From JBCKUK01 sp038924905 (GTDB lineage: Bacteria; Pseudomonadota; Gammaproteobacteria; Burkholderiales; Methylophilaceae), in the NCBI GenBank assembly GCA_038924905.1, contig JBCKUK010000042.1:1-10579 (forward strand): 10,579 bases of DNA, given 5' to 3'. How positions within the stretch are numbered: position 1 is the first letter of the stretch; every line of letters begins with the position of its first letter. The notes beneath the pieces are model-generated. The model did not search any database. It was not told the DNA's origin and saw only the letters and a program-made list of their open reading frames with translations. This document shows positions 1-7,114 of the stretch, in pieces. Position numbers and translations under genes: made by a program.

Positions 1-32
1 AAATGCCTTAAACTCATCAGACGAGAAATTAA

Positions 33-1991
33 GTGGGATCTGGCGCTATGCTTTTCAAAAAATCGATAAAAGCTACATTCGGTGTGTATATGCCAGGTTG
101 GCGTGCCTCACTGGCGTTTTCACATGATGTTTGTGTCGCACTGCTGGCTTGGATCACAGCGTATTTGTTGCGATTCAACTTTGCAATACCCACAGAGTTT
201 GTGCCAACTTTATGGCATATAGCACTATGGGCGATCCCACTCCAGGCATTTATATTTATTGGGTTCGGACTTTATCGTGGGGTGTGGCGCTTTGCCAGCA
301 TTCTGGATTTACAGCGCATTTTAACGGCAGTTTTAGCCGCATCTTTGGCTGTGACTGCTGTGCTATTCATGTTTAAGCCTATTGGCGTTGTTCCGCGATC
401 AGTTTTGATACTAGACCCTGTTTTGTTGGTCCTGATGATGGGCAGCAGCAGATTTGCTTACCGCGCCTGGAAGGAACATCGTTTATATGGCCTGACCCTT
501 AGTTGTGGCGAGCCTGTATTGGTGCTGGGTGCAGGAGATGCCGCCATTGCCTTGCTGAAAGATCTAGCGCGTAGCGTGGAATGGCGGGTCATTGGTTTGC
601 TTGATGATGATCAGGCAATCCTTGGCCGAGAGTTGCTAGGGGTTAAGGTGTTGGGCAATATCTCACAATTATCAGAATTTGCTAATGCCTTGGGAGTTCG
701 CCACGCAATTATTGCGATGCCATCAGCCGCGCATCAAACCCGCCGCCGTGCGGTGGAGATTGCCAACCAAAGCGGTTTGACTGTGCTGACGGTTCCAGCT
801 TTTGATGATTTGATCAGCGGCAAAGTCAGCGTTTCGCAGATCAGGCGGGTCGAGGTAGAAGATTTACTTGGGCGCGAGCCGGCTAAGCTGGATGATGAAG
901 GTTTGCATGGCCTGATAGATGGTCGCGCGGTGATGGTGAGTGGCGCCGGTGGCTCAATCGGCTCTGAACTATGTCGGCAAATCATTAAGTATCAGCCCAG
1001 CCTACTGGTCTGCCTGGAACTTTCAGAATTTGTGTTGTACAAGCTTGAGCAGGAATTTTCTAAAGATTCTCCGCAAACTAAAATCGCTTATGTATTAGGC
1101 GATGTAAAAAATGAAAAACGCCTGAAAACCCTGTTGAAACGCTTTCAACCAGCCATTGTTTTCCATGCAGCTGCCTATAAACATGTGCCATTGATTGAAA
1201 GCGATAATGTGGCTGAAGCTTTATCCAATAACGTAGTCGGCACCTATACGCTGGCAAAGGCGTGTAAAGAAGCGGGAGTAGAGAAATTTGTGCTGGTTTC
1301 TACTGATAAAGCCGTCAACCCCACCAATGTCATGGGAGCCAGTAAGCGCCTGGCTGAAATGGTGTGCCAAGGATTGCAGGAAAGCGATTCTAATAAAACT
1401 GACCCCAATAAAACCAGGGGTACCCGATTCGTGATTGTGCGCTTTGGTAATGTGCTGGGTAGCAGTGGTAGTGTGATTCCAAAGTTTCGCGAGCAAATTT
1501 CAAATGGCGGCCCGGTGACGGTAACGCATCCTGATATCACGCGCTATTTTATGTCGATACAGGAGGCGACTCAGCTAGTAATGCAGGCGGGCTTGATGGG
1601 CACAGGCGCGGAGATTTTTGTATTGGATATGGGAGAACCGGTGCGCATTGCTGATCTGGCACGTGACATGATCCGGTTGTCAGGGCTGCAAGAGGATGAC
1701 ATTGAGATTGTCTTCACAAGCTTGCGCCCAGGCGAAAAACTTTATGAAGAGCTGCTGGCCGATGATGAGCATACGCTACCTACGCCGCATGAAAAATTGC
1801 GCATTGCGGTGGCGAGAACAGCCGACAAAGCCTGGGTGAAAGCATTGCTCAAGTGGATAGAAGCTTCTTCCACTCTGGATGAAGATGTAATCAAACAAGA
1901 ACTCAAAATGTGGGTTGAAGAATATACAGGCGATACCAGCCTGACCAAGGTTGATAAGCCGCTTGCGCCCAGGTCGTCCACCATCCATTAA
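33..1991 (+). CDS. Membrane-anchored nucleoside-diphosphate-sugar 4,6-dehydratase, WbpM/PglF/CapD type
   Basis: Likely removes water from a UDP-N-acetylhexosamine to give a 4-keto-6-deoxy sugar for O-antigen, capsule or glycan synthesis, working at the inner face of the cytoplasmic membrane. Four hydrophobic segments lie at about residues 33-50, 60-80, 97-113 and 122-138. A first Rossmann motif, GAGDAA, is at 166-171 and the main NAD(P)-binding motif, GAGGSIG, at 304-310. HAAAYKHVPLIE follows. The catalytic region has S423-T424 and M434-x3-K438, so methionine replaces the usual SDR tyrosine, as known for the large WbpM/PglF enzymes. At 652 residues it is full length for the family. The GTG at 33 is the first start; the ATG at 48, preceded by GGGA, is an equally good choice and gives 647 residues. 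galU begins 14 bases after the stop, fitting a polysaccharide operon. The exact sugar product cannot be read from the sequence. Confidence 0.93.
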   Translation: MGSGAMLFKKSIKATFGVYMPGWRASLAFSHDVCVALLAWITAYLLRFNFAIPTEFVPTLWHIALWAIPLQAFIFIGFGLYRGVWRFASILDLQRILTAVLAASLAVTAVLFMFKPIGVVPRSVLILDPVLLVLMMGSSRFAYRAWKEHRLYGLTLSCGEPVLVLGAGDAAIALLKDLARSVEWRVIGLLDDDQAILGRELLGVKVLGNISQLSEFANALGVRHAIIAMPSAAHQTRRRAVEIANQSGLTVLTVPAFDDLISGKVSVSQIRRVEVEDLLGREPAKLDDEGLHGLIDGRAVMVSGAGGSIGSELCRQIIKYQPSLLVCLELSEFVLYKLEQEFSKDSPQTKIAYVLGDVKNEKRLKTLLKRFQPAIVFHAAAYKHVPLIESDNVAEALSNNVVGTYTLAKACKEAGVEKFVLVSTDKAVNPTNVMGASKRLAEMVCQGLQESDSNKTDPNKTRGTRFVIVRFGNVLGSSGSVIPKFREQISNGGPVTVTHPDITRYFMSIQEATQLVMQAGLMGTGAEIFVLDMGEPVRIADLARDMIRLSGLQEDDIEIVFTSLRPGEKLYEELLADDEHTLPTPHEKLRIAVARTADKAWVKALLKWIEASSTLDEDVIKQELKMWVEEYTGDTSLTKVDKPLAPRSSTIH

Positions 1992-2005
1992 ATATAGTCG
2001 ACAAA

Positions 2006-2881
2006 TTGAATAAAATTACTAAAGCGGTATTCCCTGTAGCTGGCTTGGGCACACGTTTCTTGCCGGCAACAAAAGCCAACCCCAAGGAAATGCTACCCGT
2101 GGTTGATAAGCCATTGATTCAGTATGCGGCTGAAGAAGCAATAGCGGCGGGCGCCACTGAACTTATTTTTATTATTGGGCGTAACAAACGCTCAATTGCG
2201 GATTATTTTGACAAATCCTACGAGCTTGAAGCGGAACTGGAAGCGCACGACAAAAAGGAGATGCTGGAAGTGGTTCGCGGCATTCTGCCCAAAGGCGTTT
2301 CCTGTATCTACATTCGTCAATCCGAAGCTTTAGGTTTAGGCCATGCGGTACTTTGCGCCAAGCCGGTAGTAGGTAATCAGCCATTTTCTGTCATTCTGGT
2401 GGATGACTTAATCGATGCAAATCCGCCAGTGCTTAAGCAAATGGTAGACCTCTTCGACCAAAAGTCCTGCTCTATTTTGGGTGTAGAAGACGTGTTGCCA
2501 AGTGAAACCGCGAGCTATGGTATTGTGGATGCAAAGCCAATCTCACCCGATGTTCTGCAGTTAAACAGCATCGTTGAAAAACCTTTACCCGCCGAAGCCC
2601 CCTCTACGCTGGCAGTGGTAGGGCGATATATTTTGACGCCCAGAATTTTTGATTGTCTGGAAAATATCAAGCCCGGCAAGGGTGGTGAAATCCAGTTGAC
2701 TGACGGCATTGCCGCGTTGTTGCAGTTCGAGAAAGTGTTGGCTTATCGCTTTAAAGGCAAGCGCTATGATTGCGGCAGCAAGCTGGGGTACATGAAGGCA
2801 AATGTTGAATACGCCATGCAGCACCCGGAAATTGGCAGCGAGTTTCTAGCTTATCTTAAGACAATCAAACCACCGATTTGA
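2006..2881 (+). CDS. galU: UTP-glucose-1-phosphate uridylyltransferase
   Basis: Makes UDP-glucose from UTP and glucose-1-phosphate in the cytoplasm, the activated glucose used for LPS, capsule and other glycans. The nucleotidyltransferase signature GLGTRFLPATK lies at residues 13-23, followed by PKEMLP. GLGHAV is at 110-115, the metal-binding VDD at 132-134 and VEKP at 190-193. The 291-residue length is normal for bacterial GalU. The start is TTG: it gives the typical N-terminus MNKITKAVFPVAG, and no ATG, GTG or earlier TTG is available in this frame. No good Shine-Dalgarno sequence precedes it, so translation may depend on coupling to the dehydratase gene ending 14 bases upstream. Its 3' end overlaps the next gene by four bases. 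Confidence 0.97.
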   Translation: MNKITKAVFPVAGLGTRFLPATKANPKEMLPVVDKPLIQYAAEEAIAAGATELIFIIGRNKRSIADYFDKSYELEAELEAHDKKEMLEVVRGILPKGVSCIYIRQSEALGLGHAVLCAKPVVGNQPFSVILVDDLIDANPPVLKQMVDLFDQKSCSILGVEDVLPSETASYGIVDAKPISPDVLQLNSIVEKPLPAEAPSTLAVVGRYILTPRIFDCLENIKPGKGGEIQLTDGIAALLQFEKVLAYRFKGKRYDCGSKLGYMKANVEYAMQHPEIGSEFLAYLKTIKPPI

Positions 2882-3447
2882 CGAAGCCTCTGATGGATGC
2901 ACTTAAGGCCAACCCAAAACAACTTCTCGAGCAATCCGAGCTTATCCATAGTGCGCAAGCCGTCGAGACATCTATAGACCAGCTGGCAAGACGGATTAGC
3001 TCGGCTCTGGGTGAAAGCAACCCGATTGTGCTCTGCGTCATGGGCGGGGCGGTGGTGTTTGCCGGCCAGTTATTACCCAAACTCAATTTTCCGCTGACAT
3101 TTGATTACGTCCAGGTCAGCCGCTATCACAACCAAACCCAAGGCCAGCAACTGGTGTGGAAAGTAACGCCGGGAGACAACGTGCGTGGCCGCACTGTGCT
3201 GGTGCTGGATGATATTCTGGATGAAGGCCATACGCTGGCAGCTATCAAGCAAAAATGCCTGGAGCAGGGGGCAAAAAGCGTTGTGATAGCCGTGCTTGCA
3301 GAAAAAGAATTAAGCCATGCAAAGCCGGTGGCCGCTGATTTTGTAGGGCTTAAAGTGCCAAATTGTTATGTGTTTGGGTGTGGCATGGATATTTACGGTT
3401 GGTGGCGCAATCTGCCGGCAATTTATGCGCTTGTTGAAAGCACCTGA
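2878..3447 (+). CDS. hpt: Hypoxanthine-guanine phosphoribosyltransferase
   Basis: Salvages hypoxanthine and guanine by joining them to PRPP to form IMP and GMP. The type I phosphoribosyltransferase loop VLDDILDEGHTL spans the PRPP-binding acidic pair D111-D112. Upstream are the strand and turn IVLCVMGGAVVFAG and the segment FDYVQVSRYHNQT, both typical of HPRT. At 189 residues it fits the family. The start is unsettled: the TTG at 2878 overlaps the galU stop as TTGA and would couple translation, while an ATG at 2893 gives a protein five residues shorter. Neither has a strong ribosome site. It converges on the S4-domain gene with only 18 bases between the two stop codons and no visible terminator hairpin. 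Confidence 0.93.
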   Translation: MTKPLMDALKANPKQLLEQSELIHSAQAVETSIDQLARRISSALGESNPIVLCVMGGAVVFAGQLLPKLNFPLTFDYVQVSRYHNQTQGQQLVWKVTPGDNVRGRTVLVLDDILDEGHTLAAIKQKCLEQGAKSVVIAVLAEKELSHAKPVAADFVGLKVPNCYVFGCGMDIYGWWRNLPAIYALVEST

Positions 3448-3465
3448 AGAAACGTCAATTACAAG

Positions 3466-3705
3466 CTAGGTCTTGGCAGCCGATTCAGGCGATGCTGAAA
3501 CGATAATACTGGTTCCTTCACATTCTACTGTCTGGCCGGAGCGGATTTTTGCTGTTTTGCGGCTTTCGATGTTGCCATCCACTTTTACCATACCCTCGGC
3601 TACCATGGCCTTGCCTCGACCGCCGCTATCTGCCAGACCGGTTAACTTAAGCAGATTATTGAGCTCTACATATTCACCTGTGAGCTTGAATTGGATGGTT
3701 TTCAT
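3466..3705 (-). CDS. Small S4-domain RNA-binding protein, YbcJ-like
   Basis: A 79-residue protein made almost entirely of one S4 domain, at about residues 12-62. The visible S4 pattern is LNNLLKLTGLADSGGRGK, then a short linker and the GMVKVDGNIESRKTAKI strand-turn segment. This resembles E. coli YbcJ and related stand-alone S4 proteins, thought to bind structured RNA, probably ribosomal; the exact target is not known to me. The start is the ATG at 3703-3705. AGGG lies 11-14 bases upstream and forms a short inverted repeat with the CCCT next to the start codon. The gene lies 46 bases downstream of tRNA-Leu on the same strand, so it may be reached by read-through from the tRNA promoter. Confidence 0.85.
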   Translation of the reverse strand: MKTIQFKLTGEYVELNNLLKLTGLADSGGRGKAMVAEGMVKVDGNIESRKTAKIRSGQTVECEGTSIIVSASPESAAKT

Positions 3706-3751
3706 AAGGGATTGACCCTATTGATATAGAGTAGAATAGCAAAAAAATTCG

Positions 3752-3836
3752 TGGTGCCCGGAAGAGGACTCGAACCTCCACACCCGAAGGCACATGGACC
3801 TGAACCATGCGCGTCTACCAATTCCGCCATCCGGGC
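3752..3836 (-). tRNA. tRNA-Leu (anticodon CAG), CCA encoded
   Basis: Read on the minus strand, this 85-nt gene has a perfect 7-bp acceptor stem (GCCCGGA with TCCGGGC), discriminator A and a genomically encoded CCA. The D arm contains GGCGGAATTGGTAGACGC. The anticodon stem CATGG/CCATG encloses the loop TTCAGGT, giving anticodon CAG for leucine codon CUG. A long variable arm with TGCCTTCGGGTGT marks it as a class II tRNA. The T arm carries GGTTCGAGTCC. A run of seven T follows four bases after CCA (plus strand A run 3741-3747) and may help end transcription, though there is no separate hairpin. It lies back to back with rnr, 63 bases away. Confidence 0.97.
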
Positions 3837-3861
3837 AACTAACTGCAATTTGTAGCGGCGA

Positions 3862-3890
3862 ATTTTACCAGAGCAGCAAACTTATAGGAA
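3862..3890 (-). promoter_or_regulatory. Possible promoter for tRNA-Leu
   Basis: On the minus strand, TAAAAT (3862-3867) is a fair -10 box lying 25 bases before the tRNA 5' end. It is followed by the GC-rich stretch CGCCGC, like the discriminator of stringently controlled stable-RNA promoters. The -35 at 17-bp spacing, TTCCTA (3885-3890), is poor. It overlaps the ribosome-binding site of rnr on the other strand. Confidence 0.3.
3886..3890 (+). promoter_or_regulatory. Ribosome-binding site supporting the TTG start of rnr
   Basis: AGGAA lies nine bases before the TTG at 3900. Together with the typical RNase R N-terminus encoded after that codon, it supports TTG as the true start rather than the internal ATG at residue 34. 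Confidence 0.65.
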
Positions 3891-3899
3891 CAACACATT

Positions 3900-6212
3900 T
3901 TGTCTAGCAGAAAAAAACAGCGCCACTCCGACCCGCATGCTAAACGCGAGTCAGAGAATTATGCAAACCCATTGCCCAGCCGCGAATTTATTTTGGCAAC
4001 TATGGCGCAGCAAGGCGTCCCACTCAGTGTCGAAAAATTGTACGAATTGCTGGAGATCCACGATACCGAGCGTGAGGTGTTTAACCGCCGTCTGGCTGCC
4101 ATGGAGCGCGAAGGCCAGGTTATGCGCAACCGCAAGGGCATGCTGTGCATCGCAGAAAAGCTGCATTTGATTGCCGGCAAGGTGCAAGGCCATGCCGATG
4201 GTTTTGGTTTTCTAATCCCGGACCACGGCGGGGATGACCTGTTTCTTTCCCCTAAAGAGATGTCACAAGTGATGCATGGCGATCGTGTAATGGTTCGCCA
4301 GAGTGGTTTTGATAGACGTGGTCGTCCGGAAGGCAAGATTGTTGAGGTGCTGGAGCGCACCAATAAAAAATTGGTGGGCAGGCTGATTCGTGAGCAAGGC
4401 GTAACGCTGGTAGCGGCCGAGGATAAGCGCATCAATCAGGATATTCTGGTGCCGCCGGGACAGGATATGCAGGCGAAAACCGGGCAGGTGGTGATGGTCG
4501 AACTTATAGAGCAGCCTTCGGCACACTCAAAAGCCATAGGCAAGGTCACAGAGATTTTGGGTAATTATGCCGATTCCGGCATGGAAATCGAGATTGCCTT
4601 ACGCAAGCATCAGTTGCCCTATCAATTTTCGTCTGCTGCCGAGGCTCAAGCCAATAGATATCCGCGTCTGGTGCAAGAGGGCGACTGGCGCGGCCGTATT
4701 GATTTACGCGAACTACCACTGATTACCATTGATGGTGAAACGGCACGCGATTTTGATGATGCTGTGTATTGCGAGCCTCTGCCCTCACCCCAACCCTTGG
4801 CGCCTGACTTGTCACGAAGTGGTATAGCGAAGGCGGACAAGACCCCTGCGGTTTCTCCCGGAGGGCGAGGGAGCCTTAAAGGAGGCTGGCGCCTGGTGGT
4901 GGCGATTGCCGATGTAAGCTTTTATGTGAAGCCAGGTGATGCTCTGGATGTGGACGCATTTGAACGTGGTAATTCGGTTTATTTCCCGCGCCGCGTGATT
5001 CCCATGCTGCCAGAGGCCTTGTCTAACGGTTTGTGCTCGCTTAACCCGGATGTTGAGCGCCTGTGCATGGTGTGCGATATGCAAATCGACGCACATGGCT
5101 CGATTAAGCAGTACAAGTTTTACCCTTCGGTGATGCGCTCCAAGGCGCGTATGACTTACACCAAAGTCTTCGACATGATTATTAGCCATCCAAAAGGCGA
5201 GCTGGCGCGTGAATATGCATGGCTGATGCCACATGTGCAACATCTATATGCGCTTTACAAAGTCTTGCTTCGTTCCCGTGAATTGCGTGGTGCAATTGAG
5301 TTTGAGACCACCGAAACGCTGATGATATTTAATGATAACGGCAAGATAGATCGCATCGAAGCTGTCACGCGCAACGAAGCACATCGCCTGATTGAGGAAT
5401 GTATGCTGGCGGCCAACGTTTGCGCTTCAGACTTTTTAAAAGAACATGAGCACCCGGCACTTTATCGCATTCACGAAGGCCCAACGCCTGAAAAGCTGGA
5501 AGCACTACGCACCTTTATGGGCGAATTTGGCTTTGGTGTGGGTGGTGGCGATACGCCGCATGCCAAAGATTACGGCAAGTTACTGGTGCGCATCAAAGGC
5601 CGCCCCGACGAGCAGCTATTGCAAACCGTGCTGCTACGTTCCATGCAACAAGCGGTTTACAGCCCGGATAATATCGGCCATTTTGGCTTGGCGTATGAAA
5701 GCTACACGCACTTCACCTCACCGATTCGCCGCTACCCGGATCTACTCATCCACCGCGCGATTAAAGCCGTAGTCAATGGCGAAAAATACAAAGCGGGTGA
5801 TTGGCATGTACTGGGTCAGCATTGCTCAATCACTGAACGCCGCGCCGATGACGCTACGCGCGATGTCAACGCCTGGCTCAAGTGCTATTACATGCAGGAC
5901 AAAATTGGTGAAGTGTTTGACGGCACCGTTGCGGGTGTGACCAGCTTTGGTTTATTTGTTGCGCTGGATGGTATTTTTGTTGAAGGTTTGCTGCATGTGA
6001 CAGAGCTCGGCAACGACTATTTTAACTACGATAAAGCGCGGCATGAAATGGCTGGAGAGCGCACTGGAGTTCGCTACCTGCTGGGTGACAGGTTACGCGT
6101 AAAGGTCAGCCGCGTAGATTTAGAGACGAGCAAAATTGATTTTGTTTTAGTTGTTAAAACTAATGAGACCGCTGCTAAACAAAAATCTGACAAGGGCAAT
6201 AGACGAACATGA
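3900..6212 (+). CDS. rnr: Ribonuclease R with an in-frame repeat insertion in the catalytic domain
   Basis: A 3'-to-5' exoribonuclease that degrades structured RNA, used in mRNA and rRNA quality control. Domains in order: N-terminal winged-helix segment (about residues 27-88), cold-shock domains (CSD1 about 91-150, then CSD2), RNB catalytic domain (about 260-600) and S1 domain (about 670-750). The catalytic aspartates are visible as D278, D284, D286 and D287 in TIDGETARDFDD, and the RNase II/R signature HFTSPIRRYPDL is present. The odd feature is residues 293-327, a Pro/Gly/Ser-rich stretch between YCE and GGWRLVVAIADVS. E. coli RNase R has only about four residues there. The extra DNA is a palindromic repeat (separate entry). 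The site corresponds to a turn between two strands, so activity may survive. The C-terminal tail is short and lacks a long lysine-rich region. The 3' end overlaps rlmB by ATGA. Confidence 0.97.
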   Translation: MSSRKKQRHSDPHAKRESENYANPLPSREFILATMAQQGVPLSVEKLYELLEIHDTEREVFNRRLAAMEREGQVMRNRKGMLCIAEKLHLIAGKVQGHADGFGFLIPDHGGDDLFLSPKEMSQVMHGDRVMVRQSGFDRRGRPEGKIVEVLERTNKKLVGRLIREQGVTLVAAEDKRINQDILVPPGQDMQAKTGQVVMVELIEQPSAHSKAIGKVTEILGNYADSGMEIEIALRKHQLPYQFSSAAEAQANRYPRLVQEGDWRGRIDLRELPLITIDGETARDFDDAVYCEPLPSPQPLAPDLSRSGIAKADKTPAVSPGGRGSLKGGWRLVVAIADVSFYVKPGDALDVDAFERGNSVYFPRRVIPMLPEALSNGLCSLNPDVERLCMVCDMQIDAHGSIKQYKFYPSVMRSKARMTYTKVFDMIISHPKGELAREYAWLMPHVQHLYALYKVLLRSRELRGAIEFETTETLMIFNDNGKIDRIEAVTRNEAHRLIEECMLAANVCASDFLKEHEHPALYRIHEGPTPEKLEALRTFMGEFGFGVGGGDTPHAKDYGKLLVRIKGRPDEQLLQTVLLRSMQQAVYSPDNIGHFGLAYESYTHFTSPIRRYPDLLIHRAIKAVVNGEKYKAGDWHVLGQHCSITERRADDATRDVNAWLKCYYMQDKIGEVFDGTVAGVTSFGLFVALDGIFVEGLLHVTELGNDYFNYDKARHEMAGERTGVRYLLGDRLRVKVSRVDLETSKIDFVLVVKTNETAAKQKSDKGNRRT
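4782..4873 (+). repeat. Palindromic GC-rich repeat inserted in frame in rnr
   Basis: The left arm CCCTCACCCCAACCC (4782-4796) and right arm TCTCCCGGAGGGCGAGGGAG (4854-4873) match the repeat in rlmN at 14/15 and 17/20 positions. GCCCTC (4781-4786) can pair with GAGGGC (4861-4866). A 57-nt block (4797-4853), absent from the rlmN copy, separates the arms and contains its own inverted repeat, CTTGTC (4808-4813) with GACAAG (4836-4841). The extra coding stretch relative to E. coli RNase R runs at most from 4776 to 4880, 35 codons with no stop. True borders and any target duplication cannot be fixed from one copy. Confidence 0.8.
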
Positions 6213-6961
6213 GTGAGCCCCGTATTTTATTTGGCTTTCATGCCGTATTAAGCCGTTTACGCCAACATGCCGCCAGCGTGCAGGAAATATTGATAGACCG
6301 CGACCGCGTTGATGCACGCATGAAGGATTTACTGAGCCTGGCCGAAGCTGCTGGCGTGCGCACCATGCAGGTGGAAAGATCGCGTCTGGATGGCATGGCA
6401 GGCGCTAACGGCCGTCATCAGGGCGTGCTGGCAAGGGTGGTTGATACGCCCATTCCCTACAAGGACATTCACGACATTCTGGAATCTGATCTGAAAGAAG
6501 CGCCATTTTTCCTGGTGCTGGATGGTGTAGAAGACCCGCACAATCTGGGTGCCTGCCTGCGCGTGGCAGATGCCATGGGCGTGCATGCGGTTATCGCGCC
6601 GAAAGATCGTGCAGCCGGGTTAAACGCTACTGTGCGTAAAGTAGCCTGTGGCGCGGCAGAGACCGTACCTTTTATCGCCGTGACCAATTTGGCGCGCACC
6701 ATGCGCGATCTGAAAGATGCTGGTGTGTTTATCGTAGGCGCTGTGGCGGAGGCCGAACACGATTTATTCAGCGCAAAATTATCCGGGCCAATCGCTATTG
6801 TTTTAGGCGCAGAAGGGTCAGGGCTGCGTCGCCTGACCGCAGAAACTTGCGATGCACTGGTCAGCATCCCGATGTTTGGCAGTGTAGAAAGTTTGAATGT
6901 TTCGGTGGCTAGCGGAATTTGCTTGTATGAAGTCAGGCGCCAGAGAAGCGCCAGCAAGTAG
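6209..6961 (+). CDS. rlmB: 23S rRNA (guanosine-2'-O-)-methyltransferase RlmB
   Basis: Methylates the 2'-O of G2251 (E. coli numbering) in the peptidyl-transferase P-loop of 23S rRNA, using S-adenosylmethionine. An N-terminal L30e-like substrate-binding domain covers about residues 4-75 (starting ILFGFHAVLSRLR). The SPOUT knotted methyltransferase domain starts near residue 100. Its three motifs are visible: LDGVEDPHNLGACLR with N112 and R118, LGAEGSGLRRLT (199-210) with E202, and MFGSVESLNVSVASG (222-236) with N230. At 250 residues it is standard length. The ATG overlaps the rnr stop as ATGA, so the two are translationally coupled. The rnr-rlmB pair is also found in E. coli. A strong terminator follows 52 bases after the stop. 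Confidence 0.96.
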   Translation: MSEPRILFGFHAVLSRLRQHAASVQEILIDRDRVDARMKDLLSLAEAAGVRTMQVERSRLDGMAGANGRHQGVLARVVDTPIPYKDIHDILESDLKEAPFFLVLDGVEDPHNLGACLRVADAMGVHAVIAPKDRAAGLNATVRKVACGAAETVPFIAVTNLARTMRDLKDAGVFIVGAVAEAEHDLFSAKLSGPIAIVLGAEGSGLRRLTAETCDALVSIPMFGSVESLNVSVASGICLYEVRRQRSASK

Positions 6962-7013
6962 CCATAGCAAGCTGATTTCTCTTAGTAAATCAACCTTAAA
7001 GCTTTATTTTAAG

Positions 7014-7041
7014 CCGCTAAAATGGTATTTTAGCGGTCTTT
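7014..7041 (+). terminator. Hairpin terminator after rnr-rlmB
   Basis: A perfect 10-bp inverted repeat, CCGCTAAAAT (7014-7023) and ATTTTAGCGG (7027-7036), with a 3-base loop, followed by TCTTT. The T tract is short but the position, between rlmB and ndk, fits intrinsic termination of the upstream unit. Confidence 0.75.
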
Positions 7042-7058
7042 ATAATCCTTAGTATAAT
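7030..7058 (+). promoter_or_regulatory. Possible promoter for the ndk operon
   Basis: A consensus TATAAT lies at 7053-7058, with a weak -35 (TTAGCG, 7030-7035) at 17-bp spacing inside the terminator hairpin. A second TATAAT is at 7041-7046. This is the only AT-rich non-coding region before ndk, so a promoter is expected here, but the -35 is poor. Confidence 0.4.
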
Positions 7059-7069
7059 CTTAGTATCAT
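7048..7069 (+). repeat. Tandem 11-bp direct repeat upstream of ndk
   Basis: CTTAGTATAAT (7048-7058) is followed directly by CTTAGTATCAT (7059-7069), 10 of 11 bases identical. A third partial copy, CTTAGTA, begins at 6981. The first copy includes the putative -10 box, so this may be a duplicated -10 or a binding site for a regulator. Confidence 0.55.
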
Positions 7070-7105
7070 CGTTAGTTTTTGATGTTTTTTGTAGTGTTAA
7101 CTTTT

Positions 7106-7109
7106 GGAG
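7106..7109 (+). promoter_or_regulatory. Ribosome-binding site of ndk
   Basis: GGAG lies five bases before the ATG at 7115. It fixes that start over the upstream in-frame ATG at 7079, which would add twelve hydrophobic residues not found in Ndk. Confidence 0.8.
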
Positions 7110-7114
7110 TAATT

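Noticed and set aside
1..69. Possible tail of an upstream gene: a plus-strand frame is open from base 1 to a TAA at 67-69, and another frame is open from base 2 to a TGA at 123-125.
   Set aside because: Both are too short and too unlike any family I recognise to choose between them, and both overlap the dehydratase start. Not annotated.
3706..3720. Short inverted repeat AGGG/CCCT at the start of the S4-domain gene, which could hide its ribosome site.
   Set aside because: A 4-bp stem with a 5-base loop is expected often by chance; no support for regulation.
3959..4435. Long minus-strand open frames opposite rnr, including this one of 158 residues.
   Set aside because: They are antisense to strongly conserved RNase R domains and show no recognisable motif.
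4776..4880. The rnr insert as a self-splicing intron or intein.
   Set aside because: It is about 105 bases, has no intein block motifs or intron core, and leaves the frame open. The repeat arms shared with rlmN explain it better.
7079..7114. Upstream ATG that would lengthen Ndk by twelve residues.
   Set aside because: The ATG at 7115 has a good ribosome site and gives the standard Ndk N-terminus.
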